From contig DASSCU010000064.1 of the NCBI GenBank assembly GCA_035697485.1, positions 1-64,000 of the forward strand: a stretch of DNA of 64,000 nt, written 5' to 3'. This DNA is from Actinomycetota bacterium (GTDB taxonomy: Bacteria; Actinomycetota; UBA4738; HRBIN12). Under the pieces are notes generated by a model that was not told the origin of the DNA, made no database searches, and was given only the letters and a program-made list of their open reading frames with translations. The position numbers and the translations under genes are program-made. This document shows positions 17,662 to 29,494 of this stretch, one piece after another. Every line of letters begins with the position of its first letter. The first letter of the stretch is position 1.

Positions 17662-18150
17662 CTATGAGTCGAAGGGCAGACTCATGGCGACTCCGTACCA
17701 CCCTCGTCCTGCTGCGGCGACCTTGAAACCTGCCCGGATGTAGAGTCGGACGGCGGGGTTGAGAAGGTGCACGTTCAACGCCAACGCGGGAAAATGGCCG
17801 CGCGCTCGCGCCACGAGCGCGTCGAGCAGCGCCCGACCGATTCCCCTTCCGCGCTGGTCCTCGACGACGGCTATCGCCAACTCCGGGAGCGGCTTCCCCT
17901 TCGGATCGCGTAGCAGCGGCGGTTCGCGCAGCACCCACCAGACCGCGCCGAGGCGCCGTTCGCTCCTGTCCACAGCGACAACCGCCGCATCCATCGAATC
18001 GGGCAGGAACGCCACGACCTGGGGATCGTCTGCAGCAGCCAGCGGCTGACCTTCGAGCGTGCAGACCTGCCGGGCCATCTCGACGAGGAACGGGCGATCT
18101 TCAGTGGCGGCCGACCGCAGGGCGAAGCAGAGATTCGGGTTATCCGGCAT
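17662..18150 (-). CDS. GNAT family N-acetyltransferase
   Basis: A 162-residue GNAT. The acetyl-CoA pyrophosphate-binding loop is DQRGRGIGRALL (about 98-109), preceded by the beta-4 strand PELAIAVVE and followed by LNVHLLNPAVRLYIRAGFKV, the usual C-terminal strand-helix-strand. It would transfer acetyl from acetyl-CoA to an amine; the acceptor is unknown. ATG 18150 is the only in-frame start that keeps the first strand. It sits singly between the dimeric-barrel gene and the second GrpB gene, all on the minus strand. Confidence 0.9.
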   Translation of the reverse strand: MPDNPNLCFALRSAATEDRPFLVEMARQVCTLEGQPLAAADDPQVVAFLPDSMDAAVVAVDRSERRLGAVWWVLREPPLLRDPKGKPLPELAIAVVEDQRGRGIGRALLDALVARARGHFPALALNVHLLNPAVRLYIRAGFKVAAAGRGWYGVAMSLPFDS

Positions 18151-18191
18151 GACGAGTGATCATGGACAGCGTTCGCGCATGTCCCTCGATG

Positions 18192-18767
18192 TCAATCGGA
18201 GTGATCGGATGGCTCCCAGCCCGCCTCCGTTGCCCATGCCTCTGCCGCGCGATAGATGAGGTCGCAGGCCGGGTCCTTCGCGTCCGCATAGGCATCGCTA
18301 TCGGGAGCCAGCGTCGCCAGCCCGCGCTTTACCTCCGCATACGCGGCGGCAGCGGCAGGGTGCCCGCGGAGGTAGTCACGAACGATGAGCGCGTACCGCT
18401 GGTTCGCCCGGCCTGCCACACGCACATGAACATGGGCCTGCCGTCTGCCTTCCGGCTCATGGAAGAGAGCCTTCTGCCACTCCGACGGATCGGCCGAGAG
18501 ACCGGGCACGACGTGGTCGTCCACGGGGGCACGACGTCGCCATCCCCGTTGCTCCAACATCGAAGCGACCCGGTCGAGCAGACTCTCGTCCACGACGGTG
18601 ACCTGAACGTCGATCACGTCCTTTGACAGCAAGCCGGGCACGGACGTGGACCCTATGTGATCGACCCGTTGGGCATCCTCGCCGAGGATCGTGCGGAGTT
18701 CGCGCTCGATCCGGTCGAACTCGTCGGCCCATCCTTCGTCTGCTTCCCACAAGGTGACAAGGGACAT
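18192..18767 (-). CDS. GrpB family protein, second copy
   Basis: A 191-residue GrpB/UPF0157 protein with HIGSTSVPGLLSKDVIDVQV (about 36-55) as the nucleotidyltransferase-like core and the VRDYLRGHPAAAAAYAEVKRGL helix block. I chose ATG 18767; a GTG nine bases upstream and a TTG at 18803 are also in frame and neither has a strong Shine-Dalgarno site. It is clearly divergent from the copy at 16.25-16.76 kb, so it is not a recent tandem duplicate. Function of the family is not settled. Confidence 0.87.
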   Translation of the reverse strand: MSLVTLWEADEGWADEFDRIERELRTILGEDAQRVDHIGSTSVPGLLSKDVIDVQVTVVDESLLDRVASMLEQRGWRRRAPVDDHVVPGLSADPSEWQKALFHEPEGRRQAHVHVRVAGRANQRYALIVRDYLRGHPAAAAAYAEVKRGLATLAPDSDAYADAKDPACDLIYRAAEAWATEAGWEPSDHSD

Positions 18768-19032
18768 CAGGACCACGTACTCCAGCGTCGGTCGTTGCTT
18801 CAACAGGGATGACGATACGTCGTGATGGGCCGGGACCTGAGCGTCATCAGGATCTGAAGCGGGTGGCGCACCCTGCCCGAAACTCCGCGGTCGAGATCTC
18901 CCTCTCCCGAACAGCGATCACTCCGTGAGCTGGCCGCTGCAGACCACGTCGTGGTGCTCGGGTGTTCATGAAGCGGATGTCGACACCGACGAGGTCGGTG
19001 GGGCGAGAACGCGAGCGACTTGGCTCCCGGGG

Positions 19033-19416
19033 TCAGATCGTCGCAGCCGCCTTGACGATCTCACCGTTGCTGCGGTCCACAGCGCGGACCCGGATGGCGT
19101 CGGGACCTGCCACGTTGGCGACGGTCTTGTCGACCTCGAACTCCCCTTCGTGGTCCGCGATACGGGTGCCCCTGAAGAAGACCGTGCCGTTGTGGCGCAT
19201 CACGATCCTCCACACGTGCCCGGCTCGCTTGTTCGGGGAGTTCACCTCGAAGTCGACCTCGATGCGGTGCTCCCGGTCGAGTTCGAGCTTCCAGACCGAC
19301 CCCATCGTGCCGTGGCCGGTCTTCGTCACCTCGACGTCGTCGTTGGCCAGCGCGGCCGGTGCGGCGAGTGTCAGCGCCAAGATCGCCACGAGGCATGAAC
19401 GGATGAATGCAGACAT
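19033..19416 (-). CDS. Secreted protein of unknown function
   Basis: A 127-residue protein with a typical Sec signal peptide: basic start, hydrophobic core CLVAILALTLAAP and a cleavage site after ALA (about residue 24). The mature part is charged and beta-rich, with WKLELDREHRIEVDFEV and VWRIVMRHNGTVFFRG strands; it resembles a small beta-sandwich but no family is recognised. GAGGAGG sits six bases before ATG 19416. It is divergent from the EamA gene across a 148-base gap. Confidence 0.75.
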   Translation of the reverse strand: MSAFIRSCLVAILALTLAAPAALANDDVEVTKTGHGTMGSVWKLELDREHRIEVDFEVNSPNKRAGHVWRIVMRHNGTVFFRGTRIADHEGEFEVDKTVANVAGPDAIRVRAVDRSNGEIVKAAATI

Positions 19417-19564
19417 GATTCGCCTCCTCTCCGTTGCCTCACTGTCAGCGTGGCACCGGATGGACGACGCGAACACCGCGACCGACCTGCACGAGTCGGG
19501 ACCCGGCTCGGCCCCCTGAGACCATCGGACCGACGCAGCCCGCGGCGGCCTCTATCCTTCCTCG

Positions 19565-20569
19565 ATGTCCGATGTCCCGCACCCGCCGACCGCGAAGGTC
19601 TGGACGATCCTCGGCGCCCTCTACTTCGTGTGGGGCACGACCTACCTCGGCATCGAGAAGGTCAACGAGACGGTGCCGACACTGCTCGGGGCTTCGGCGC
19701 GATTCCTGTTCGCCGGCACGGTGCTGTTCGCCTGGACGTCGATGCGCACGGGCGAGCGCACGACCTCGAAGCAGTGGCGGGCCGCCGGCATCGTGGGGGT
19801 CTTCCTGCTGCTCGGGGGGAACGCGCTCGTGGCGGTGTCGGAGAACATGGGTACGCCGACGAGCATCGTGTCGTTGATCATCGCGTTGATCCCGCTGTGG
19901 CTCGCGTTCTTCGACCGGGTCGTGTTCCGCGCGGCGCCCCTCGGTTGGAAGGTGATCGTGGGACTCGTGGGCGGCTTCACGGGGGCGGCCCTCCTCGTGA
20001 GCGGCAGCGCCGGCGCGGGCGTGCCGGTCGGCGGCATGCTCGTCGCGGTCGCCGCCACGCTCTGCTGGACGGTCGGGTCGCTGTACGCGCGCGGGGCGCC
20101 GCTTCCGAAGGCGCCGCTGCTCGGCAGCGGCATGCAGCAACTGGTGGGCGGCGGCGTGATCCTCGTCGTCGCGCTCTCGATCGGCGAGGGCGCCGACCTC
20201 GATATGGACGCGATCTCCAGCTCGTCGTGGCTCGGCCTCGCGTGGCTGATCGTGGCCGGCTCGTTCGTGGGCTTCAGCGCCTACCTGTGGCTGCTGCGCA
20301 ACGTGCGTACGACGCTCGTCTCGACGTACGCGTACGTGAACCCGATCGTCGCCGTCACGCTCGGCGTGGTCGTGCTCGACGAGGCCCTCACCGGGCGGAT
20401 CTTCCTGAGCGGCGCGATCGTGCTGGCGTCGGTCGCGCTGATCGTCTCGTCGGGCAGCGCCGCGCGGCAGCCTGAGGACGCCGGCGACCCGGCCGCGGGC
20501 GTCGCCCGAGAGATGGCCGAGGAGCACGGCGAGCCCGCGCCCTCCCCCACGGGTCGACCCGAGCACTGA
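19565..20569 (+). CDS. EamA family (DMT superfamily) exporter
   Basis: A 334-residue inner-membrane protein with ten predicted helices arranged as two EamA repeats (about 12-140 and 155-295), the layout of RhaT/YedA-type metabolite exporters. The start YFVWGTTYLGIE and the second-repeat end YLWLLRNV...VNPIVAVTLG are family hallmarks. The last 40 residues are a polar tail. ATG 19565 has a TATCCT box six bases upstream (19553-19558), fitting a leaderless transcript. Substrate is unknown; amino acids or nucleosides are typical for the family. Confidence 0.92.
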   Translation: MSDVPHPPTAKVWTILGALYFVWGTTYLGIEKVNETVPTLLGASARFLFAGTVLFAWTSMRTGERTTSKQWRAAGIVGVFLLLGGNALVAVSENMGTPTSIVSLIIALIPLWLAFFDRVVFRAAPLGWKVIVGLVGGFTGAALLVSGSAGAGVPVGGMLVAVAATLCWTVGSLYARGAPLPKAPLLGSGMQQLVGGGVILVVALSIGEGADLDMDAISSSSWLGLAWLIVAGSFVGFSAYLWLLRNVRTTLVSTYAYVNPIVAVTLGVVVLDEALTGRIFLSGAIVLASVALIVSSGSAARQPEDAGDPAAGVAREMAEEHGEPAPSPTGRPEH

Positions 20570-20606
20570 CGAGCCCGCCGCTCGACCGACGAGCGATCTC
20601 GGTTCC

Positions 20607-20626
20607 CGGCGGCCGACCGGCCGCCG
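20607..20626. terminator. GC-rich hairpin between convergent genes
   Basis: CGGCGGCC, a GACC loop, then GGCCGCCG: an eight-pair perfect stem between the convergent EamA and lipoprotein genes. There is no T-run, so it is at best a weak or bidirectional terminator. Confidence 0.4.
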
Positions 20627-20638
20627 CACGACCTGCTA

Positions 20639-21811
20639 TCACCCGACCCCCTCGGGCGGCGGCTGCTCCTCGGCGTCGGCGGCTGGCGCGGGTACCTCCG
20701 TGGGAGCGTCGACCGTGATCACCCGCGCCGCGGCCGCTTCGGCGCCCAGCACGACCGGGGTCGCGGTGCCGGACACGTCGACGGCGACGACGTCCATCGC
20801 CTCGTCGCATCCGGCGACCCCGACCAGCAGCGTCGACGCATCGAGCCACCCGAGCGCGGTCGTGGGCCGATCGGCGTCGGGCAGAGCCGGTCGGGCCACG
20901 CGGGGGCCGAGGGCGATCGTCGCGACGCGATCGGCACACGTCTCGCCGACATCGAAAGCCTGCAGCGTCCCCGACGGAGGCAGTCGGAGGTTCCACGCCG
21001 CCTGGCCGGCGTCGCCTCGCCACCCGTCGGTGAAGCCGGTGCGGTCGGCGAGGTCCATCGAATGGACCTGGGGATAGTCGCCCGCGTGCTGGGCGGTCCA
21101 GACGAGGTGCTGTCCGTCGGACGTGAACGCGATCGAGGTGAACCGTGTCCCGCCCTTCGAGAAGACGAGCGGCACCGGATCGAGCCCCTCGTTCGTCGAC
21201 AGCCAGATGCGCTGACGTCCGCCGCGATCCACGACGAAGGCCAGGGCGAGTCCGCTGGGGTGATACGCGATATGGAGGTATCGACCGACCGGCAGGTCGT
21301 CCAGCCGATCGACGCGCCCGTCGTCCATGAACCGCTTCTCCGGCGGGCGCGAACCGGGGGTCGCGAACACCAGGGCGAGGCCGAGGGGGTGGCCCCAATC
21401 GAAGGCGCGCACGCGCTGACCGGTCGCCCGCAGGTTCGGATCGTCGCCCTCGACACCCCGGATCTCGAGGTCGCCAAGGAGCACGCGGTCGCCCTGCGGT
21501 CCCCAGGCGAACGGTCCCGCGTCGGGAACCTCGAACAGACAGCTGAGGCGTCGCCCGGAGGGATCGACCACCCATGCCTTCCCCTCCGCCACGAATGCCA
21601 CGGTCTGCTTGGCCTTCGTCGAGCCGCCGACGCACGATCCAGGGATCGGATCGCCGTTCCCCAGCGCGGCGATCGGCGACGGAGCCGCCGAGGGGCCACC
21701 GGTGGCAACCGTGGACCGATCGTCGTCGCCCGCTGGCGGTCGATCGCTCGTACAGGTCGACGCCAGCAACAGCAGAGCGAGGACCAACAGGGTGTTCCGC
21801 CGTCCCCGCAC
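20639..21811 (-). CDS. Probable lipoprotein with TolB-like beta-propeller repeats
   Basis: A 390-residue exported protein. The N-terminus is a signal peptide with a hydrophobic run ending LLLLASTC; this resembles a lipobox but has Thr where Gly or Ala is usual before Cys, so lipidation is not certain. A Thr/Ser/Pro linker follows, then repeated blades of the type FAWGPQGDRVLLG and SIAFTSDGQHLVWTA, as in WD40-like/TolB propellers. GTG 21811 has GGAGG seven bases upstream. It is downstream of gatA on the same strand, 75 bases away. Probably a cell-surface protein; no enzymatic role can be assigned. Confidence 0.75.
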   Translation of the reverse strand: MRGRRNTLLVLALLLLASTCTSDRPPAGDDDRSTVATGGPSAAPSPIAALGNGDPIPGSCVGGSTKAKQTVAFVAEGKAWVVDPSGRRLSCLFEVPDAGPFAWGPQGDRVLLGDLEIRGVEGDDPNLRATGQRVRAFDWGHPLGLALVFATPGSRPPEKRFMDDGRVDRLDDLPVGRYLHIAYHPSGLALAFVVDRGGRQRIWLSTNEGLDPVPLVFSKGGTRFTSIAFTSDGQHLVWTAQHAGDYPQVHSMDLADRTGFTDGWRGDAGQAAWNLRLPPSGTLQAFDVGETCADRVATIALGPRVARPALPDADRPTTALGWLDASTLLVGVAGCDEAMDVVAVDVSGTATPVVLGAEAAAARVITVDAPTEVPAPAADAEEQPPPEGVG

Positions 21812-21886
21812 GACCCGACCTCCGGATCGAGGGTATCCCCGGGCAGCACCGCGGGCAACGGTCGATGCCTGCGATGCGACGACGCC

Positions 21887-23356
21887 TCAGGCGGCTGCGA
21901 GGAGCGGGGGCCGGAGGTCCAGCCCGAGGTCTGACTCCAGCGTGTGTGCGGCCCGGAACAGGGTGGATTCCTCGAGCGCCGGCGCGGTGAGCTGCAGACC
22001 GATCGGCAGTCCGTTCGCGTCGAGCCCGCACGGCACACTGATCGCCGGCACGCCTCCCAGGTTCGCCGGGATCGTGAAGATGTCGTTCAGGTACATCGCC
22101 AACGGGTCGTCGGCCTTCGCCCCGATCGGGAACGCGGTCGTCGGCGACGTCGGCGAGACGAGCACGTCGAACCGCTCGAAGGCCGCAGCGTAGTCCTGCA
22201 GGATCAGCGTACGCACCTTCTGGGCCTGGCCGTAATAGGCCTCGTAGTAGCCGGCCGAGAGGGCGTACGTGCCGAGCATGATGCGCCGCTTCACCTCGGG
22301 GCCGAACCCGGCGCCGCGCGTGCGGAACATCATCTCGATCGAGTCGTCGCCGTCGACGCGCAGGCCGTAACGCACGCCGTCGTACCGGGCGAGGTTCGAC
22401 GACGCCTCGCTCGGCGCGATCAGGTAGTAGGCGCTGAGCGCATACTCCGCGTGCGGCAGCGACGCCTCGCCCACCTCGGCGCCGAGCCCGGCGAGGCGAT
22501 CGACGCCCGCGTGCACCGACGCGGCGACGTCGGGCTCCACGCCCTCGCCGAAGGCCTCGGCGAGCACGCCGATCCGCAGGCCCTGAACCCCGGCTTCGAG
22601 GCCCTGCGCGTAGTCGGGCACATCGGCGTCGAGGCTCGTCGCGTCGTGGCGATCCTTCCCGGCCATCACGCCGAGCAGCGTCGCGGCGTCGCGCACGCTC
22701 CTCGTGAACGTGCCGACGGTGTCGAGCGACGAGGCGAACGCGATCAGGCCGTACCGGCTGATGCGCCCGTAGGTCGGCTTCAGCCCGACGACCCCGCTGA
22801 GCGAGGCGGGCTGACGCACCGAACCGCCGGTGTCGGTGCCGAGCGCCCACACGGCCATGCCGCTCGCGACGGCCGCCGCGCTGCCCCCGCTCGACCCGCC
22901 CGGCACGGTCTCGAGTGCCCAGGGATTGTGCACGGGACCGAACGCCGAGTTCTCGTTCGAGGAGCCCATGGCGAACTCGTCGCAGTTCGTCTTGCCGACG
23001 AGCACCGAGCCGCCGCCCGACAGCCTGGTCCAGGCCGACGCGTCGTAGGGCGGCACGTAGTCGTCGAGGATCTTCGAGCCGCACGTCGTTCGGATGCCCT
23101 TCGTGGTGAAGACGTCCTTCAGTGCGAGTGGCATCCCGGCCACGCCCGATTGCGGCGCGCCGGTCGCGAGGTACGTGTCGAACGCCTCCGCCCGCTCGAG
23201 CGCGACCTCGGGTGTCGGCGTGAGGAACGCGGCCACGCGATCGTCGAATGCCTCGCGGCGAGCGATCGCCGACTCCGCGAGGGCGACCGCGGAGATCTCA
23301 CCGTCACGCAGGGCCGCGGAGAGCTCCGTGCCCGTGCGATCGCAGAGCTCGGTCAC
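21887..23356 (-). CDS. gatA: Asp-tRNA(Asn)/Glu-tRNA(Gln) amidotransferase subunit A
   Basis: A 489-residue amidase-signature enzyme that releases ammonia from glutamine for GatB. The Lys-cisSer-Ser triad is intact: Lys80 in PLALKD, Ser155 in PGGSSGGS and nucleophile Ser179 in DTGGSVRQPA, the same spacing as in Staphylococcus GatA. GTG 23356 overlaps the gatC stop as GTGA (23353-23356), so the two are coupled. The partner gatB is not adjacent; it is 6.9 kb downstream on the same strand. Confidence 0.98.
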   Translation of the reverse strand: MTELCDRTGTELSAALRDGEISAVALAESAIARREAFDDRVAAFLTPTPEVALERAEAFDTYLATGAPQSGVAGMPLALKDVFTTKGIRTTCGSKILDDYVPPYDASAWTRLSGGGSVLVGKTNCDEFAMGSSNENSAFGPVHNPWALETVPGGSSGGSAAAVASGMAVWALGTDTGGSVRQPASLSGVVGLKPTYGRISRYGLIAFASSLDTVGTFTRSVRDAATLLGVMAGKDRHDATSLDADVPDYAQGLEAGVQGLRIGVLAEAFGEGVEPDVAASVHAGVDRLAGLGAEVGEASLPHAEYALSAYYLIAPSEASSNLARYDGVRYGLRVDGDDSIEMMFRTRGAGFGPEVKRRIMLGTYALSAGYYEAYYGQAQKVRTLILQDYAAAFERFDVLVSPTSPTTAFPIGAKADDPLAMYLNDIFTIPANLGGVPAISVPCGLDANGLPIGLQLTAPALEESTLFRAAHTLESDLGLDLRPPLLAAA

Positions 23357-23646
23357 GACCCGGTCTCCGCGATCTTCGGCACGAGGAACCGCCCGTCGGT
23401 CGACGCCGGGGCGTTCGCGAGGGCGGCGTCGTGCGGCAGGCTCGGCTCGGGCTCGTCGTCACGGAACACGTTCACCTTCGGGATCGGCGAGGCCGTCGGC
23501 GCGACGTCGTCCGCGGCGACCTCCCCGACCTTCGCGGCGTGTTCCAGGATCACGGCCAGCTGGTCGCGCATCCGCGCCTTCTCGTCGTCGGTGAGCTGCA
23601 CGCGCGCGAGCTTCGCGACGTGGTCGATGTCGATCTCCACCGGCAT
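23353..23646 (-). CDS. gatC: Asp-tRNA(Asn)/Glu-tRNA(Gln) amidotransferase subunit C
   Basis: A 97-residue GatC, the belt-like subunit that holds GatA and GatB together. It has the family start IDIDHVAKLARVQLTDDE, a central helix with QLAVILEHAAKV, and a C-terminal strand with NVFRDDEP. ATG 23646 has TAGACT seven bases upstream (23654-23659), implying leaderless transcription of a gatCA unit. The DUF4328-like gene upstream ends 24 bases away, so readthrough is also possible. Confidence 0.96.
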   Translation of the reverse strand: MPVEIDIDHVAKLARVQLTDDEKARMRDQLAVILEHAAKVGEVAADDVAPTASPIPKVNVFRDDEPEPSLPHDAALANAPASTDGRFLVPKIAETGS

Positions 23647-23653
23647 GGGCGGC

Positions 23654-23659
23654 AGTCTA
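23654..23659 (-). promoter_or_regulatory. Probable -10 box of a leaderless gatC promoter
   Basis: TAGACT on the minus strand, seven bases before the gatC start codon, inside the short gap after the DUF4328-like gene. No clear -35 element. Confidence 0.45.
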
Positions 23660-23670
23660 GTCGCGCCGGG

Positions 23671-24471
23671 TCAGTCGAGGTCCGGGCGCGGCGGTGCGAG
23701 GCCGTCCGGCCCCGCCGGGAACGGCGCCGATCCGGCTGGACCGCCCGCGGTGCCGGCGTCGATCGAGCCCTGGTGACGCTCGATGTCGCCGACGACACCC
23801 GCTCCGGCGAGCCCCGCGGCCGCAAGGAAGAGGTGCCAGACCCCGATCCCCCATGCGACCGGCGAGAGATCGACGACGTAGGTGGTGCCGCGGACCTGGT
23901 CGCCGGCCTCCGCCACCCGAGCGACGATCAGCACCCACGGCCAGATGGCCGCGACGATGCTCGCGACCACGGCCGCCAGGAACAGCGCCCACCAGACCAC
24001 GTGCAGCCCACGCCGAGGCGTCGACCCGGCCCGCGCGGCGGAGATCGTCGAGAGCTCACGCACACACACGTAGGGCATCACCAGGTTCGCGAAGGGGATG
24101 AACCACCAGATCACGGCCATGCCGGGTTTGCGGGTGGGGGCGGGAAGACCGGGCACGGCCCAGACGTTCTCGTGGGCCCGCGCCTGCCAGACGAGCCAGC
24201 ACACGGCGGTCGCGAGGAACGCAAGGCTGCCGATCCACACCACCGTGCCGATCGCGCCGGGATAGAAGGTCGAGAACGCCGGCTGGGCCGACGACCCCTC
24301 GGGGGGCAGGAAGAGGCGCACCTGCCACTCGGCATCGGAGGCCCCTCGCGTGATGGCCACGATGCCCGTGATCGACAGGATGGCCGCGCTCGCGAGGCAT
24401 GCCCATCTCGCCGCCCGCCCGGGGGCACCCGGCTCTCGGAACCGGTACGTCGTGCCGAACGCGCTCGCCAT
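23671..24471 (-). CDS. DUF4328-like membrane protein
   Basis: A 266-residue protein with about six membrane spans. The block around residues 118-140, VIWWFIPFANLVMPYVCVREL, is the conserved core of DUF4328 proteins found widely in actinobacteria; NVWAVPGLPAPTRKPGM precedes it. The C-terminus is a Pro/Gly-rich polar tail. Function is unknown for the family. ATG 24471 begins one base after the folD-like stop, so the genes share a transcript with gatC and gatA downstream. Confidence 0.75.
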   Translation of the reverse strand: MASAFGTTYRFREPGAPGRAARWACLASAAILSITGIVAITRGASDAEWQVRLFLPPEGSSAQPAFSTFYPGAIGTVVWIGSLAFLATAVCWLVWQARAHENVWAVPGLPAPTRKPGMAVIWWFIPFANLVMPYVCVRELSTISAARAGSTPRRGLHVVWWALFLAAVVASIVAAIWPWVLIVARVAEAGDQVRGTTYVVDLSPVAWGIGVWHLFLAAAGLAGAGVVGDIERHQGSIDAGTAGGPAGSAPFPAGPDGLAPPRPDLD

Positions 24472-24472
24472 G

Positions 24473-25399
24473 TCAGGTCCCCGTCCCGAAGCGCGGTTCC
24501 ACGTGGGCCGCGATCGCGGCGGCCACCAGGGTGTTCCCCACGAGCCAAACGTCGGTGATCGGCCCCACGCCGCCGGGCACCGGCGTGACCGCCTCGGCCT
24601 TGGCCGCGACCGAGTCGAAGTCGAGGTCGCCGGTCAACCGCGTCGCGCCCGTCGCCGGGTCCGGAACCGCGTGGAAGCCGACATCGACGGCGATCACGCC
24701 CTCACGGACCATGTCGCCGGTCACGAGCCCCGGCTGACCGGCGGCGACGATCAGGATGTCGGCCTGGCGGGTGGCCTCGGCCAGACGTCCCGATGCCGCC
24801 GTCCGGCTGTGGGTGGCGATCACCGTGGCGTGACGTTCGAGCGCGAGCCACTGCGCCGGCTTGCCGACGCTCGTCGAGCGCCCGACCACGACGACGGTGC
24901 GACCCTCGTAGAAGCCCGCCGGGTCGGCGCCGGTCGACCGCGCGTAGGCATCGAGCAGGAAGAAGCACGACGCGGGGGTCGACGGCACGAAGCGTGGCCG
25001 ACCCAGGGCCAGCAACCCCGCGTTCTCGGGATGCTGCCCCTCGACGTCCTTGCGTGGGTCGACCGTCGCGTTCACGACCGCCTCCGGCAGGTGCTCCGGG
25101 AGCGGTCGCAACACGAGCACGCCCGTGACGCGCGGGTCGGCGTTGACCTTGCCGATCGTGGCGAGCACGTCGGGCAGCTCCACGGTCGACGGCAGGCGTT
25201 CCGACACGTAGTGGTAGCTCAGCCCCTCGGCGAGATGCCGTACGTGGCGCTCGTAGGCGGCGGCCCCCGCGTCGTCGCCCACCGTGATCGTCGCGAGCCC
25301 GGGGGTGACCGACGACATTCGCAGCACGCGGAGTTCGTCGTCGATCGACGCCCTGAGCGTCGCCGCGAGCGCGACCCCGTCGATCACGGTCGCGCCCAC
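24473..25399 (-). CDS. FolD-like methylene-tetrahydrofolate dehydrogenase/cyclohydrolase paralogue with altered active site
   Basis: A 308-residue protein with the overall FolD architecture: VGDDAGAAAY (about 40-49), GVLVLRPLPEHL (about 93-104), PRKDVEGQHPENAG (about 115-128), the NADP fold VVVGRSTSVGKP (about 165-176), and TPVPGGVGPITDVWLVGNTL near the end. However, the three residues used by canonical FolD for cyclohydrolase chemistry are changed: the Lys four residues after the conserved Tyr is Val53, the Gln of VQLPLP is Leu97, and the Asp of DVDG is Glu120. The cofactor fold looks intact, so a dehydrogenase-only or altered-substrate role is possible. GTG 25399 lies six bases after the ligA stop. 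Confidence 0.88.
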   Translation of the reverse strand: MGATVIDGVALAATLRASIDDELRVLRMSSVTPGLATITVGDDAGAAAYERHVRHLAEGLSYHYVSERLPSTVELPDVLATIGKVNADPRVTGVLVLRPLPEHLPEAVVNATVDPRKDVEGQHPENAGLLALGRPRFVPSTPASCFFLLDAYARSTGADPAGFYEGRTVVVVGRSTSVGKPAQWLALERHATVIATHSRTAASGRLAEATRQADILIVAAGQPGLVTGDMVREGVIAVDVGFHAVPDPATGATRLTGDLDFDSVAAKAEAVTPVPGGVGPITDVWLVGNTLVAAAIAAHVEPRFGTGT

Positions 25400-25405
25400 G
25401 CGTGT

Positions 25406-29300
<3,895 letters not shown>

Positions 29301-29328
29301 GACGACAAGGCTACCGTCGGAACCGCGG

Positions 29329-29466
29329 TCAGCCCGACGTGCACGATGGCCGCGAATCGAACACGCGGGCCGGCGCCAGGCTCGATCCCGGCAGCTCGTC
29401 GAACAGCACGTCGCCGGACGGCAACACGGCGGCGTGGACGCCGATGACCCCAGTGAAGGGGCCCCG
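29329..29466 (-). pseudogene. Possible remnant of a galactose-oxidase/Kelch-like protein
   Basis: In the gap between mnmA and pabBC, one minus-strand frame ending TGA at 29329 reads GVIGVHAAVLPSGDVLFDE and then ARVFDS. This is the pattern of the first blade of galactose-oxidase-like propellers. It has no start and only about 45 codons, so if the resemblance is real it is a decayed fragment. Weak evidence. Confidence 0.22.
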
Positions 29467-29494
29467 TCAATGGCCGTACCGCTATCGTTCCGGC

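Noticed and set aside
18768-19032. Possible gene or tRNA in the 265-base gap after the second GrpB gene
   Set aside because: Short frames only, no cloverleaf and no family pattern; I see nothing supportable.
20388-23084. An 898-codon minus-strand frame across the lipoprotein and gatA
   Set aside because: It is in another phase on the same strand as both real genes, and the translation is Arg/Pro-rich noise.
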